Made by a program: the position numbers and the translations under genes
Origin: VGWB01 sp964480945
GTDB lineage: Bacteria; Bacteroidota; Ignavibacteria; UBA10030
Direction: 5' to 3'
Assembly: GCA_964480945.1 (NCBI GenBank)
Contig: CAYZRX010000011.1
Location: 1 to 63,180 of the forward strand
DNA length: 63,180 nucleotides
Shown here: piece after piece, positions 17,572 to 26,738 of the stretch
Position numbering within the stretch: position 1 is the stretch's first letter
How the letters are laid out: each line of letters opens with the position of its first letter
The notes under the pieces: generated by a model
Told to the model about the DNA's origin: nothing
Databases searched by the model: none
What the model saw: only the letters and a program-made list of their open reading frames with translations

Positions 17572-18465
17572 CTAGATTGTGTCGTGGATTGCTTTCACAA
17601 GAGCTTCGAGCCCCTCCACGATCCTCGGCCCGGGCCGGCTGATGATGCTCGCATCAATGAGAACGACACGTTTGCTCCGAATAGCTGAAAGCTCCTTCCA
17701 CTCCGGGTAAGCGTTCACGATGGCCTCTTGCGATTTGACCATGTCATTCGTGGCAATGATGACGTCGGGCCGGCGCCGGAAAATCTCTTCACGGCTGACC
17801 AACGGATAGGCCGTCGTGGAATCGCGGACGATATTCTCCCCATGGGCGGTTGTGATCATCTGGTCGAGAAACGTTCCGCGGCCGGCGGCGATGATCGGGT
17901 TCAGGGAAAGCAAGAGGAGCACCTTCCGGGGTGCTTCGGCCCTCGCCTGTCGGGCCAAGTCATCCCGTCGATGCCGGAGGCTGTCGACCAACGATTCTGC
18001 AGCGGATGCACGCCCGGTCAGGCGTCCGATGTCGAGGATGGACTTGAAGACACCGTCGATCGTCCGGGGATTGGAAACGAAGGTCGGAATACCCAGCGAG
18101 GTCAATGTCTGATAGTCCGTCTCCAGGTTGCCCGACGCGGACATGATGACCAGGTCGGGCCGGAGCTCGGCGATGCGTTCAATATTGGGATTCAGCATTC
18201 CGCCGACTTTCGGCTTGAGCTTTGCCGCCGCCGGAAAGTCGCAGTAGTCTGTGACGCTGGCGATCGATGAATCCAGGCCCAGCGCGTAGAGGGTCTCCGT
18301 CAAGCTTGGGGCGAGTGAGATAATCCGCTTCGGAGTGGTTTCGAGGTGAAGGACGTGGCCGAAGTCATCGGCGACTCCATCGCGTTGATCAGCGGGCTGA
18401 TTGTTTCTGCGCTCGCACGAGCCGAACAGGAGGAGGACGAAAAGAAGTCCGACCGGGATTCTCAT
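17572..18465 (-). CDS. Periplasmic substrate-binding lipoprotein, BtuF / helical-backbone type
   Basis: 297 residues from ATG 18465, chosen because it opens with a lipoprotein signal ending LLFGSC. The chain then matches cobalamin or Fe-siderophore binding proteins of ABC importers: PKRIISLAPSLTETLYALG, SVTDYCDFPAAAKLKPKVGG, a long backbone helix around IGRLTGRASAAESLVDSLR, and RPDVIIATNDM. No permease or ATPase gene is nearby, so it is an orphan that must work with a transporter encoded elsewhere. It follows the STAS gene and a terminator, so it may be transcribed by read-through or from its own unseen promoter. Confidence 0.85.
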   Translation of the reverse strand: MRIPVGLLFVLLLFGSCERRNNQPADQRDGVADDFGHVLHLETTPKRIISLAPSLTETLYALGLDSSIASVTDYCDFPAAAKLKPKVGGMLNPNIERIAELRPDLVIMSASGNLETDYQTLTSLGIPTFVSNPRTIDGVFKSILDIGRLTGRASAAESLVDSLRHRRDDLARQARAEAPRKVLLLLSLNPIIAAGRGTFLDQMITTAHGENIVRDSTTAYPLVSREEIFRRRPDVIIATNDMVKSQEAIVNAYPEWKELSAIRSKRVVLIDASIISRPGPRIVEGLEALVKAIHDTI

Positions 18466-18482
18466 AGGTGATGACCGGAAAC

Positions 18483-18512
18483 AAAAAGAGCGAATCGTGT
18501 CGATTCGCTCTT
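18483..18512 (-). terminator. Rho-independent terminator after the STAS gene
   Basis: Read on the minus strand, AAGAGCGAATC (18512-18502) pairs with GATTCGCTCTT (18496-18486) and is followed by TTTTT. It lies 24 bases after the STAS stop and 18 before the start of the substrate-binding protein gene. Confidence 0.88.
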
Positions 18513-18535
18513 GGGTCAGTACAGGCATCGGTTCC

Positions 18536-18874
18536 TTATTTGTAGGAGGAGAGGGCTTCCTCGACAGTATCGTGATGTTCGAAGACCGATACCAGCTTCG
18601 TAACGATGAGCAGGCTCTGGATCTTGTCTGAGGCGCGTGCCAGTTTGAGGTTGCCGCCGGCGTTCCGCACCGTCGTGAGAGCTCCAATCAGCATCCCCAG
18701 CCCCGAGCTGTTCATGAACTTCACCTCACCCAGGTCGACCACGACTTTGTTCTTTCCCGCATCGATCAGTTTGTGAAGCTCTTCGTTCAAGGATGAAGCG
18801 TCGGGCCCCCCCATCACATTTCCCTTCAATTCGATGAGGATTACGCCCTTCACATCCTTTATCTTGAGTTTCAT
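18536..18874 (-). CDS. STAS-domain anti-sigma factor antagonist
   Basis: 112 residues, a single STAS domain of the SpoIIAA/RsbV type. The conserved phospho-loop reads MNSSGLGML, with Ser57 as the probable phosphorylation site; phosphorylation by a partner kinase would switch it off and a PP2C phosphatase would switch it on. No RsbW-type kinase is visible in the window, but a RsbU-like phosphatase is encoded at 42719-43810. It is the third gene after secD-secF, 81 bases downstream of secF, and is followed by a terminator. Confidence 0.9.
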   Translation of the reverse strand: MKLKIKDVKGVILIELKGNVMGGPDASSLNEELHKLIDAGKNKVVVDLGEVKFMNSSGLGMLIGALTTVRNAGGNLKLARASDKIQSLLIVTKLVSVFEHHDTVEEALSSYK

Positions 18875-18955
18875 TGCATTGCTCCTCTTCGTTGCGGTTG
18901 TACGTAGTGGCGTTTGAATCGGCGGCGATTCCGCGGCTCATCCAACAGTGTCAAC

Positions 18956-19870
18956 TTAATTGCCCTTCTTTTTTCGGTAGCTCCAGTCGAGCACAACAGC
19001 GCTGGCGATATAGATCGACGAATAGGTCCCCGTGGTGATGCCGATGGTGAGGGTGAAAGCAAATCCGCGTGTCACTTCCCCCCCGAAAAGCAGCAAGACG
19101 ATCAGGACCATGAAAATGGTGCCAGAGGTAATGATCGTTCTGCTCAGCGTGTCATTCAGGCTCTTGTTCATGACATCGATGAGCGGCATGGTGCGATAGA
19201 TCTTCTGATTCTCTCGCATGCGGTCGAAGATAACGACGGTGTCGTTGACGGAAAGGCCGACGAGCGTCAGGAACGCTGCTATCATGTCTTGGGAGATCTC
19301 GAGGTTGAGGAGGGGGGTAACTCCGTCAAGCAGCGAAATCAGTCCGAGCGTGAGCAGAACGTCGTGATATAATGAAAGGATAGCCCCGACGCCGTAGATG
19401 AATTTGTAGCGTATCGCCACGTAAGCGAGGATGGCGAAGAGCGACGCCACCACGGCATACATGGCGTCCTGTCTGAGCTCTTTGCCGATCTTCGGACCGA
19501 TCTTGTCCTCTCGCAGGACCTCAAACGGAAGGTTCGGAAGGTTCTTCTGGATGGCCTCCTTGATGTTCGTGGCGACGGTCATTCCTTCTTCTTGCCGACT
19601 CGTCCGTATCAAGATGGTCTGCTCTGTGCCGAACGACTTGATCTCGCTGTCCCCAAACCCCTCTTTTCCCAACGCGGCCCGGAGCGCTCCGTAATCCGGC
19701 CTTTTATCGAACTGCAGCACGAGCTCGGTCCCGCCGCGAAAATCAATCCCATAATCGATGCCTTTGACCAAGAGAGAGGCCATCCCGGCGAGGATAATAA
19801 CGGAGGAGACTATGTACATCTTCCCCCGCAGAACCATGAAGTTGATATTGGTCTTCTTGAAAAGCCGCAT
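18956..19870 (-). CDS. secF: Protein translocase subunit SecF
   Basis: 304 residues. Inner-membrane partner of SecD that uses the proton-motive force to help SecYEG release exported proteins. The first membrane segment is followed by GIDFRGGTELVLQF (about 45-58). Five more helices form the C-terminal half, with the family motif GLSVNDTVVIFDRMREN near 215. It is separate from SecD, unlike the fused SecDF of many Bacteroidota. It lies 70 bases after secD in the same transcript. Confidence 0.95.
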   Translation of the reverse strand: MRLFKKTNINFMVLRGKMYIVSSVIILAGMASLLVKGIDYGIDFRGGTELVLQFDKRPDYGALRAALGKEGFGDSEIKSFGTEQTILIRTSRQEEGMTVATNIKEAIQKNLPNLPFEVLREDKIGPKIGKELRQDAMYAVVASLFAILAYVAIRYKFIYGVGAILSLYHDVLLTLGLISLLDGVTPLLNLEISQDMIAAFLTLVGLSVNDTVVIFDRMRENQKIYRTMPLIDVMNKSLNDTLSRTIITSGTIFMVLIVLLLFGGEVTRGFAFTLTIGITTGTYSSIYIASAVVLDWSYRKKKGN

Positions 19871-19940
19871 TGAGTAGGAGACTCCTTTTCGAATGTCTGG
19901 TGCGACGAAAAACTATCAGCAGGCGAAGAACATAGACGCC

Positions 19941-21815
19941 TCAGCCAAAGTTCGGACTTAGTCCCTTGTCCATCATAATGTTGAAGATCACCCGCGTGAT
20001 GACGATCGCGCTGAACAAGCTTGCGACGATCCCGATCATCAGGGTCAGCGCGAAGCCTTGGACGGGACCGGAGCCGAACTGGTACAGGATGACGCCGGTC
20101 AGAAACGTTGTAACGTTGGAGTCGATGATGGCGGTGAATGCTCGTGCATATCCCGCGTCGATCGCCGCGCGCAGAGTTTTCCCGCCCGCCAGCTCCTCGC
20201 GGACGCGCTCGTTGATAAGCACATTTGCGTCGACGGCGACACCGATGGTCAGCACAATGCCGGCGATGCCCGGCAGGGTAAGTGTTGCCTGGAATCCGGA
20301 CATCACGCCCAGGATAAAGAGCAGGTTGAAGAGCAGGGCGACGTCGGCCATCGCGCCGGCGCTGTGGTAGTAAACGACCATGAAGATGACCGTCAAGATG
20401 AACGCAAACGCCGTGGCGCTCAAGCCGGAGCGTATCGAATCCTCGCCGAGGGATGGTCCGACCGAGCGTTGTTCGATGATCGTTACGGGGGCGGGAAGCG
20501 AGCCGGCCCTCAAGACGATCTCGAGCAGGCGGGCCTCATTCGGGGACTCGAGCCCCGTGATGCGCGAGCGACCGCCGACGATCTTGTTGATCACCGTCGG
20601 TGCCGAGAACACCGCGTTATCGAGCGCAATAGCGACACGTTTTCCGACATTTGCGCCGGTAATGCGCGCCCACTCCCGCGATCCCTCCGAGTTCATCTCC
20701 ATGTTCACGATCGGCCGGTTATCTTCCGGGTCCACGCTCGCGCGGGCATCGACGATCACCCCACCGGTGAGCTCGGGCTGTCCCTTGACAGCAAAGAGAG
20801 TATAGTACCGTTTGTTTCCTCGTGGCTGGGCTCGGGAGGACCAGAGGAACTGAAAGTCGGCCGGCAACAATTTCTTGACATCCGGCCGGTCGAGGAGGCG
20901 GGAGACGCGATCCCGATTGGCCTCCTCCACAAAGCCTTCTCCGGTGTTTTGCTGGTCGGGAATGACATACGAGAAGAAGGGGTGTTCGCGCATAAAGACG
21001 GCTTCTTTGGAAGTGTCCGCTGTCGCAGGCTCATTGCCTCCCAACAGCTCTTCCAGAGCGTCTTTCGGTTTCTGCTCTGCTGCTGTCTTTGCTTTTGCGG
21101 TCGCCGATGTATCGCCTTCAACTTTTCCGGAGAGGTAGTCGTCGATCGATTGCATGACCTTGTACGAAATGCTGGGGTCACGCAGGAGGAGGAACTCAAG
21201 TTTCGCTGTGCCCTGGAGCAGCCTCCGGACCTCCTCTTCATCCTTCACGCCCGGCAGCTCCACGATGATGCGCCGGGAACCCTGTTTCTGGATGTTGGGT
21301 TCCGACACGTGATATTGATCGACGCGATTGCGAACGATCTCAATGGCGCGATCAACCGCCTTTTCAGTCTCGGTGCTGAGTTCTTTCAGGATGGTGTCAT
21401 CGTTGTCCCGTATGTTTCCGTAGTAGCGGCTCATGCGGATGCCGCGCGCTTGAAACTTCGCGGCAAACAGTGGGATAACAGACTCATCAGTTGTCTTCGC
21501 TTCGGTCCGGAGTTCGTTGATGATCGCGCGGAAGTTATCGTCTTTGTTCTTCGCGAGGTCATCGAGCAGCTGGATGACGTCCACTTCGAGCACGACGCGC
21601 ATTCCACCCTGAAGGTCCAGACCAAGCTTGATACGCTTCAATTTTGCGCTCAGGATATCGTCCTGGTGCTGCTCGTAGTAGAGAAGGCTGTCCTGGCCCG
21701 CGAGGGACGACAATTTCTTGCGGAATTCGTAGTCCTGGTAGGTAGGGTACAAGAACACAAGGGAAAGCGCGACCGCAGCAAGGATCAGGATAATCTTCGA
21801 GAGTTGGTTACGCAC
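19941..21815 (-). CDS. secD: Protein translocase subunit SecD
   Basis: 624 residues. A first transmembrane helix is followed by LGLDLQGGMRVVLEVD near 65, a long periplasmic region (P1 head and base) that carries an unusual inserted stretch rich in Ala, Thr and Lys around 235-275, and a C-terminal six-helix half with GVAVDANVLINERVREEL. The start is GTG at 21815, with GGAG eleven bases upstream. A strong consensus promoter lies at 21917-21945. First gene of secD-secF-STAS and probably btuF-like-dNK. Confidence 0.95.
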   Translation of the reverse strand: MRNQLSKIILILAAVALSLVFLYPTYQDYEFRKKLSSLAGQDSLLYYEQHQDDILSAKLKRIKLGLDLQGGMRVVLEVDVIQLLDDLAKNKDDNFRAIINELRTEAKTTDESVIPLFAAKFQARGIRMSRYYGNIRDNDDTILKELSTETEKAVDRAIEIVRNRVDQYHVSEPNIQKQGSRRIIVELPGVKDEEEVRRLLQGTAKLEFLLLRDPSISYKVMQSIDDYLSGKVEGDTSATAKAKTAAEQKPKDALEELLGGNEPATADTSKEAVFMREHPFFSYVIPDQQNTGEGFVEEANRDRVSRLLDRPDVKKLLPADFQFLWSSRAQPRGNKRYYTLFAVKGQPELTGGVIVDARASVDPEDNRPIVNMEMNSEGSREWARITGANVGKRVAIALDNAVFSAPTVINKIVGGRSRITGLESPNEARLLEIVLRAGSLPAPVTIIEQRSVGPSLGEDSIRSGLSATAFAFILTVIFMVVYYHSAGAMADVALLFNLLFILGVMSGFQATLTLPGIAGIVLTIGVAVDANVLINERVREELAGGKTLRAAIDAGYARAFTAIIDSNVTTFLTGVILYQFGSGPVQGFALTLMIGIVASLFSAIVITRVIFNIMMDKGLSPNFG

Positions 21816-21916
21816 AAATCGTTCTCCAGACTAAGTCAGAAGTCAAGGTGTGAGATGGTGCGGGTCTCAACCGCTGTAACATCCGTACGAGGTCAGTGTG
21901 GCAAGACACGAATCAA

Positions 21917-21945
21917 AATATAACCCACCGTGCCTGCAAAGTCAA
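21917..21945 (-). promoter_or_regulatory. Sigma-70 promoter of secD
   Basis: Minus strand TTGACT (21940-21945), 17 bp, TATATT (21917-21922). Close to consensus; the start site should fall near 21910, giving a leader of about 95 bases. Confidence 0.7.
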
Positions 21946-21956
21946 CAAGAAAATCG

Positions 21957-21985
21957 TTGCATCTCAGGCGATACACGGGTATATT
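21957..21985 (+). promoter_or_regulatory. Sigma-70 promoter of the ppiD-like gene
   Basis: TTGCAT (21957-21962), 17 bp, TATATT (21980-21985), only 11 bases from the -35 box of the divergent secD promoter. The two units could therefore be co-regulated or compete for polymerase. Confidence 0.7.
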
Positions 21986-22037
21986 AAAAATCCATGGGTC
22001 GATTCCCTGCACTCATCTCGAAGGAGATTTCGTTGTC

Positions 22038-24140
22038 ATGCCGTTGATGACTCAGATTCGCAACAATCTCACCAAGGCGTTCGCGGTCTTCGCTGCCTTC
22101 TTCATCGTCTACATCGTGCTCGACTGGGGAATGGATATCTCCGGCCGCCGGCACCAGGCGACAAGCGACTATATTGGAAAAGTCAATGGAACGAAGATCT
22201 CCTACCGCGATTTTTCGGAATTGCTCCGACAGCAAACGGACGCGATCAGGAAGCGGACGGGGACCGAGCCCGACGAGGAAACTGATCGACAGGTCCGCGA
22301 TCAAGTCTGGAACGCGCTCGTACAACAGATCCTCGTGGAGCAAGAGGTTGATCGACTGGGCATTTCGGTAACGGACGACGAGATACGAAGCATTCTTCTG
22401 GGGTCCCATCCTCCCGAGATGATTGCCAATCAGTTCAAGGACTCCCTCGGTGTTTTCAATCGGGCGGCCTACGATCGAGCCGTGGCGGACCCACAGAACC
22501 GGCAGGCCTGGATTCAAGTCGAAAACGAGCTCCGGCGACAGCGCCGGCTCGAGAAGCTGCAAAGCCTCCTCTTTGCTTCGACACGGGTGACACCGGAGGA
22601 ACTTAAGCAGCGATTCATCGATCGGACGATCACGATGGAGGGGGAATACGTCCTTTTCGATCCGAACAGATTCGTTCCGGATTCGACCGTGCAGGTGACC
22701 GATGCCGACCTCCAGAAGTATTACAACGCGAACCAGGACGAATACAAGGTTCGGGCCGCACGCAAACTGAAATATGTCTTCTTCAGCCTGGCTCCCACGA
22801 GCGACGACTCCGCCTCGGTTCTGTCTGAGATGAACCGCGTTCTGGATCAGGCGAAATCAGGCATGGATTTCATCGATCTCGCCAAGACCTATTCTGACGA
22901 ACCCGTCAACGACACGGCGTACGTGAAGCACGGAGAGCTCAGTCGGCAGTTAGAAGACGCGGTCTTTTCCGCCAAAAAAGGGCAAATCGTCGGTCCGATC
23001 AGCGATTATTCCGGCTACCATCTGGCGAAAATCCTTGATGAGAGGAGAGGGGGAGCGGAATTTGTTCGCGCAAGTCACATCCTTCTGAACACGAAGGCTG
23101 GCTCCGATACCATGGCGATCCTTCAAAAAGCGAGGGAGCTTCTGAGGAGGATACGCAACGGTGAGAGCTTTGAGTCGATCGCACGTGAGTACAGCGACGA
23201 TTCGGGTTCGAAGACGGCTGGCGGCGATCTGGGCTGGACCGGGCGTGGCGGCTGGGTGAAGCCATTTGAGCAGGCAGCGTTCGGCGCCAAGGTCGGAGAA
23301 GTTGTCGGACCAATTCGCACGCAGTTCGGCTGGCATCTCATCAAAGTAACGGGGCGGGACAACCGAGAGTTGAAGCTCGCTGTGCTGACGATGAAGGTCA
23401 AGGCGAGCGCGCAGAGTGCGGATGCAACGTATCAGCGCGCCCAGGACTTTCTCTCTCTGGCGAAGGACGAAGGCTTTGAGAAGTCTGCAGAGCTCAGCTC
23501 ATTTCAGGTTCGGGAGACACCGGAATTCGCTAAGGGCGGTTTCATACCGGGCATCGGTATCAGTGATGTCGTGATGAATTTCGCGTTCAGCAAGAAGCTG
23601 GGCGCACTCAGCGATCCAGTTTCCGTGCCGGGCGGGGTCGCGGTTTTCAAGATCACGGGGGTTCGTGAGGAGGGCGTCAGACCCTTCGAGGAGGTCAAGA
23701 ACCGTGTCCAGAGTGAGGTCCTGCGGGAAAAGAAAATTCAGAAGCTTCGGGAACAGGTCGACGCGTTCTATAAGACGCTGAATCCCGACTCCGACCTCCT
23801 GGTGGCCGCCAAGGCTGTCCCTGATGCGGTGGCGCAACAAACCGGACCATTCAAGGCGATTGACAGCCCGCAGGGTGTTGGCCGGGACTACGCTTTCATC
23901 GGAACGGCAGTTGCGCTGAAGCCCGGAGAGATCTCCAAACCCTTCGAGGGAACGCGGGGCTCCTATATCCTGAAGCTCACTTCGAAATTGCCGTTCGATT
24001 CGACGCAATTCGCGAAGGCGCGCAGTTCGCTGGCCGATGAAATCCTTCAGGGGAAACGAAACCGCCTCTTCACTGATTGGCTGACGGCGTTGCGAGACAA
24101 GGCTGACATCGAAGATCTTCGTGACCGGTTCTATCGCTAA
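22038..24140 (+). CDS. PpiD/SurA-like peptidyl-prolyl isomerase, membrane-anchored
   Basis: 700 residues from ATG 22038, preceded by AAGGAG at 22021; ATG 22047 is a close alternative. One transmembrane helix (about 15-35) anchors it in the inner membrane with the bulk in the periplasm. A SurA-N/PpiD-N chaperone region is followed by two parvulin-type domains in tandem (about 235-345 and 345-450), the second with the canonical ASHILL and GGDLGWTGRGGWVKPFEQAAF motifs. A third, divergent C-terminal region follows. It folds exported proteins, which fits its divergent pairing with secD/secF. Confidence 0.92.
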   Translation: MPLMTQIRNNLTKAFAVFAAFFIVYIVLDWGMDISGRRHQATSDYIGKVNGTKISYRDFSELLRQQTDAIRKRTGTEPDEETDRQVRDQVWNALVQQILVEQEVDRLGISVTDDEIRSILLGSHPPEMIANQFKDSLGVFNRAAYDRAVADPQNRQAWIQVENELRRQRRLEKLQSLLFASTRVTPEELKQRFIDRTITMEGEYVLFDPNRFVPDSTVQVTDADLQKYYNANQDEYKVRAARKLKYVFFSLAPTSDDSASVLSEMNRVLDQAKSGMDFIDLAKTYSDEPVNDTAYVKHGELSRQLEDAVFSAKKGQIVGPISDYSGYHLAKILDERRGGAEFVRASHILLNTKAGSDTMAILQKARELLRRIRNGESFESIAREYSDDSGSKTAGGDLGWTGRGGWVKPFEQAAFGAKVGEVVGPIRTQFGWHLIKVTGRDNRELKLAVLTMKVKASAQSADATYQRAQDFLSLAKDEGFEKSAELSSFQVRETPEFAKGGFIPGIGISDVVMNFAFSKKLGALSDPVSVPGGVAVFKITGVREEGVRPFEEVKNRVQSEVLREKKIQKLREQVDAFYKTLNPDSDLLVAAKAVPDAVAQQTGPFKAIDSPQGVGRDYAFIGTAVALKPGEISKPFEGTRGSYILKLTSKLPFDSTQFAKARSSLADEILQGKRNRLFTDWLTALRDKADIEDLRDRFYR

Positions 24141-24249
24141 TGGGCATGGAGTGCTGCCGGGAGATCTCGTGACTTGATTGCCCACTCCGCTCTCTGCGCG
24201 CGGGGTGCATAAATTGCCCGGTTGAGCCATTCGCCCAAGAGAGGGGAGC

Positions 24250-24972
24250 ATGAAGCGGCTTCCAGTGTACCTGGTGACTCTCTCGTTCTTCTTTGTGGGA
24301 CGGCTTTCCGCTCAGCACGACGGCTGGCATCTCTCCGTCGCGGCGTTGGGCGGTTACACGACAACCTCCAAAGTATTCTACAACCCCGACTCACCCTCCA
24401 GCGACATCCGCAGTCAATATACCTCGGTCGATAACATCTACGGCGGCGGACTTGAGCTTCGAGTGGGAAGAGCAGATCACAATTTCTTCCTTGCCCTCAA
24501 GCTTGAGTACCTGTCAAAAATCCAAGAGCAGATACAAGCGGTCGCATACGCCGGCCCGCCGATTCCTGCGCCTGTCAAGGATGGTTTTCGCCTGATTCCC
24601 GTTGAGTTGGGATTGAATATGTACATTCCGCTTGGGACTGAAAAGGCTCGTCTCTCCATGGGAGGAGGAATCGGGGCATATTACGGCAAGCGCATCCTGT
24701 CGGTTGCGGGTGTCGATGCTCCTGAAGTAAACCATCCGGTGGGCATCGGAATCCATGTGGAGAGCAGCTTTGACTACTTGCTTTTCAGGGGGGTCGCCGT
24801 GCGGGGGGAAATGAGGTTCCGCGATCCCGACATGACTGCAGAAAACCGGTTCCAGGAGCGGTCGGCGTTCTATAACGGGAAGACGATTTCCTTTCCCCAA
24901 AACGCTTTTACGACGAGGATCAATGTCAACGGTCTCATGTTCGGTTTGGGCATCGTTGTTGACCTCTTCTAA
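24250..24972 (+). CDS. Outer-membrane beta-barrel protein, unknown family
   Basis: 240 residues with a signal peptide (cleavage after RLSAQ, near 22) and alternating amphipathic strands (ALKLEYLSK, LIPVELGLNMYIPLG, RGEMRFRDPDMT, NVNGLMFGLGIVVDLF). It ends in LF, the aromatic terminus of barrel proteins. GAGGGGAGC provides the ribosome binding site. I do not recognise a family. The stop codon overlaps a tiny ORF and is followed by aroK after 92 bases. Confidence 0.65.
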   Translation: MKRLPVYLVTLSFFFVGRLSAQHDGWHLSVAALGGYTTTSKVFYNPDSPSSDIRSQYTSVDNIYGGGLELRVGRADHNFFLALKLEYLSKIQEQIQAVAYAGPPIPAPVKDGFRLIPVELGLNMYIPLGTEKARLSMGGGIGAYYGKRILSVAGVDAPEVNHPVGIGIHVESSFDYLLFRGVAVRGEMRFRDPDMTAENRFQERSAFYNGKTISFPQNAFTTRINVNGLMFGLGIVVDLF

Positions 24973-24975
24973 TGC

Positions 24976-25068
24976 ATGCAGAGATGGAAAACGATCGGTG
25001 AGCTCCGTATCATTTCAGAGATTTCCGCTGGGGGTCGAAGATTTCGATCAGTGGGTGCGCGGTCATGA
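24976..25068 (+). CDS. Possible 30-residue ORF coupled to aroK
   Basis: ATG 24976 opens 30 codons, and the TGA overlaps the aroK ATG (ATGA at 25065-25068). The peptide is basic (MQRWKTIGELRI... ending RSVGARS) without similarity I know. aroK itself has no good Shine-Dalgarno sequence, so translation of this ORF could feed ribosomes to it. It may also be chance. Confidence 0.25.
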   Translation: MQRWKTIGELRIISEISAGGRRFRSVGARS

Positions 25069-25628
25069 GTAATCGAGATCGGCCGAGGAAGAGCCTGATT
25101 TTCCTTGCAGGCTTCATGGGGAGCGGCAAGAGCACGATCGGACCGATCCTTGCCAACACGCTCGGATTCGAATTTGTCGATGTCGACAAGTCTGTCGAAA
25201 AGAAAGCACAGAAGAGGGTCATCGATATTTTTGTGAGTAGCGGCGAACAGACCTTTCGCGTCATCGAACGAGCCGCCCTTGAAGAAGTTGCCCAGAAGGA
25301 TCATTGTGTAGTATCCCTGGGGGGAGGGACCATCGCAAGTGAAGAGAATTTTCAGCTAATTCGTCAGAGTGGAATCATTGTTTACCTGCAGCTCCCCCCG
25401 GATGAGATCTTGCAACGGGTCCATCACAGGACCGACCGACCGTTGCTGACAGGTGAGTCCGGCGAGAAATTGCCGAAGGAAGCAATGGAGCGCCGAATTC
25501 AGGAGTTGCTCGCCCGGCGCGAGGAGTTCTATGCTCGTGCCGACGTCGTAATCCGGACAGACAAGAAAAGAGTCGGTACGACCGTTGACGAGATCGTCCG
25601 GAAGCTGAAAGGCCTTGTTGATACTTAA
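25065..25628 (+). CDS. aroK: Shikimate kinase
   Basis: 187 residues. It phosphorylates shikimate at O3 in aromatic amino-acid synthesis. The P-loop GFMGSGKST is at 16-24, DVDKSVEKK follows the usual D-x-D pattern for shikimate and magnesium, and SLGGGT and RTDRPLL are in place. It is followed nine bases later by aroB, so the two steps of one pathway share an operon. Confidence 0.94.
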   Translation: MSNRDRPRKSLIFLAGFMGSGKSTIGPILANTLGFEFVDVDKSVEKKAQKRVIDIFVSSGEQTFRVIERAALEEVAQKDHCVVSLGGGTIASEENFQLIRQSGIIVYLQLPPDEILQRVHHRTDRPLLTGESGEKLPKEAMERRIQELLARREEFYARADVVIRTDKKRVGTTVDEIVRKLKGLVDT

Positions 25629-25637
25629 GGAGTCGGC

Positions 25638-26738
25638 GTGATCCAGCGAAAAATCGATGTAGCACTAGGGGACCGCAGCTACCCGATCTATGTCGGGACC
25701 GAAATGACGGAAACCTTCGCAACGACCTGCCAACAACATGGCGTCCCGAAGCGCGTGGTCGTCATTACGGACACCAATGTCGCGCCCCACTACCTCAAGC
25801 CTCTCGAAGGGAACCTTCGCGCGTCGGACTTCATCGTCTCATCCATCGTTCTATCGCCCGGCGAGCGACAAAAGAGCCTCTCGCGTGCAAACCTCATCTA
25901 CACGGAAATGCTCAAAAGGGGTGTCGGGCGCAGGTGCGCTTTGGTTGCCCTCGGGGGTGGCGTGATCGGCGACCTCGTTGGCTTTGTGGCGGCCACGTAT
26001 TATCGCGGCGTTGTGTTTCTTCAAGTCCCCACCACGCTGCTGTCACAGGTCGACAGCTCCGTCGGCGGTAAGGTCGCGGTGAACCATCCCCTCGGCAAGA
26101 ACATGATCGGTGCATTCTATCAACCGAGATTTGTCTGGGTGGATATCGAATGTTTGAAGACGCTGCCTGCACGCGAGGTTGTCTGTGGACTCGGTGAGGT
26201 TGTGAAATATGGCGTGAGCCTCGATGCCGACCTGTTTGCCTACCTCGAATCGAACCTCGAGAGCGTTTTGAAACTGGAACGAGAAGCGGTTGCGTATGTC
26301 CAGGGCCGCTGCTGTGAGCTGAAGGCACACATCGTGTCAGAGGATGAGCGTGAAACGGGTCTGCGCATGGTGCTGAATTACGGACACACCGTGGGCCACG
26401 CGCTTGAAGCGGCCGGGAGCTTCAGAGTGTTGAAGCATGGGGAGGCAGTGCTGCTCGGGATGATCGCCGAAAGCTACATCGCACGCGAGATGTCGCTTCT
26501 GGCGCCGGAAGCGCACAAGCGGATCGTCGATCTTGTTCGACGGATTCCGTTGAAGGTGCGATGGTCGTCGATCGCGCCCGCCCGCGTGCTGCAGGCACTG
26601 AAACACGACACGAAATCGGTGGATGGCAAAAACCGATTCGTCCTTCCCTCGCGGCTTGGGGAAGTGCAGGTTGTCGATTCCGTCGAACCCGCAGTGATCC
26701 AGGGGTCGCTCAAGTACATCTCTCGCGAAAAGCAGTAG
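25638..26738 (+). CDS. aroB: 3-dehydroquinate synthase
   Basis: 366 residues. It converts DAHP to 3-dehydroquinate, using NAD and a divalent metal. The start is GTG at 25638 with AAGGAG eight bases upstream. Conserved blocks are GGGVIGDLVGFVAATYYRGV, VPTTLLSQVDSSVGGKVAVN, KNMIGAF, NYGHTVGHALE (zinc histidine) and HGEAV. Length is standard. It is the last gene of the aroKB unit. Confidence 0.96.
   Translation: MIQRKIDVALGDRSYPIYVGTEMTETFATTCQQHGVPKRVVVITDTNVAPHYLKPLEGNLRASDFIVSSIVLSPGERQKSLSRANLIYTEMLKRGVGRRCALVALGGGVIGDLVGFVAATYYRGVVFLQVPTTLLSQVDSSVGGKVAVNHPLGKNMIGAFYQPRFVWVDIECLKTLPAREVVCGLGEVVKYGVSLDADLFAYLESNLESVLKLEREAVAYVQGRCCELKAHIVSEDERETGLRMVLNYGHTVGHALEAAGSFRVLKHGEAVLLGMIAESYIAREMSLLAPEAHKRIVDLVRRIPLKVRWSSIAPARVLQALKHDTKSVDGKNRFVLPSRLGEVQVVDSVEPAVIQGSLKYISREKQ

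Noticed and set aside
20058..21923. 621-codon open frame on the plus strand
   Set aside because: It lies opposite secD, whose family motifs and membrane pattern are clear. The antisense product has no recognisable motif and has the skewed composition of a shadow frame.
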